From assembly GCA_020650975.1 (NCBI GenBank), contig JAIPMN010003781.1, positions 1 through 64,000 on the forward strand: 64,000 nucleotides of DNA, written 5' to 3'. The stretch is from Apostichopus californicus (Eukaryota > Echinodermata > Holothuroidea > Aspidochirotida > Stichopodidae). Each line of letters starts with the position of its first letter. The first letter of the stretch is position 1. Below are positions 63,990-64,000 of the stretch, one piece after another. A model generated the notes under the pieces. That model saw only the letters and a program-made list of their open reading frames with translations. It was not told the DNA's origin and made no database searches. A program made the position numbers and the translations under genes.

Positions 63990-64000
63990 GTGAGTACTTA

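Overview
The window is animal nuclear DNA. Intron-rich genes with GT-AG junctions encode proteins close in length and domain order to vertebrate orthologues. The intergenic DNA is AT-rich and full of small DNA transposons, tRNA-derived SINEs, minisatellites and microsatellites. Gene content and repeat style suit an invertebrate deuterostome, perhaps an echinoderm, but this is inference. I spliced all exons by hand, checking reading phase and conserved motifs; junctions are predictions without transcript support.

Layout. 1-4.7 kb: intergenic DNA with MITE-like elements, including a nested long-TIR element at 3.7-4.4 kb. 4.7-10.4 kb (-): DNAJC1, 8 coding exons, 548 aa. 10.4-12.5 kb: a head-to-head interval that may hold both promoters, carrying a 0.74 kb long-terminal-inverted-repeat element with a target duplication. 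12.6-25.9 kb (+): WDR24, 17 coding exons, 784 aa, with several exon or splice-donor duplications and satellite-like introns. 25.9-29.0 kb: intergenic, with a hAT-type MITE and a 10-N assembly gap. 29.0-36.7 kb (+): AAAS (aladin), 10 coding exons, 521 aa. 36.7-45.4 kb: no host gene seen; a tandem array of tRNA-like modules (39.8-40.8 kb) and a 50-bp minisatellite. 45.4-55.1 kb (-): an AQP11/12-type aquaporin locus in which two homologous first exons, 48.0-48.6 and 54.5-55.1 kb, both end in phase 1 and appear to share the only visible second exon (45.45-45.83 kb). 60.0-64.0 kb (+): the first six coding exons of MIOS, running off the window.

Functional themes. WDR24 and MIOS are both subunits of GATOR2, the amino-acid-sensing activator of mTORC1, and lie on the same strand with 34 kb between them. 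AAAS is a third beta-propeller gene (nuclear pore). DNAJC1 is an ER co-chaperone. The most unusual observation is the aquaporin locus with two variable first exons and one constant exon. Next are an in-frame 36-bp duplication spanning a MIOS splice donor and the tandem tRNA-like array.
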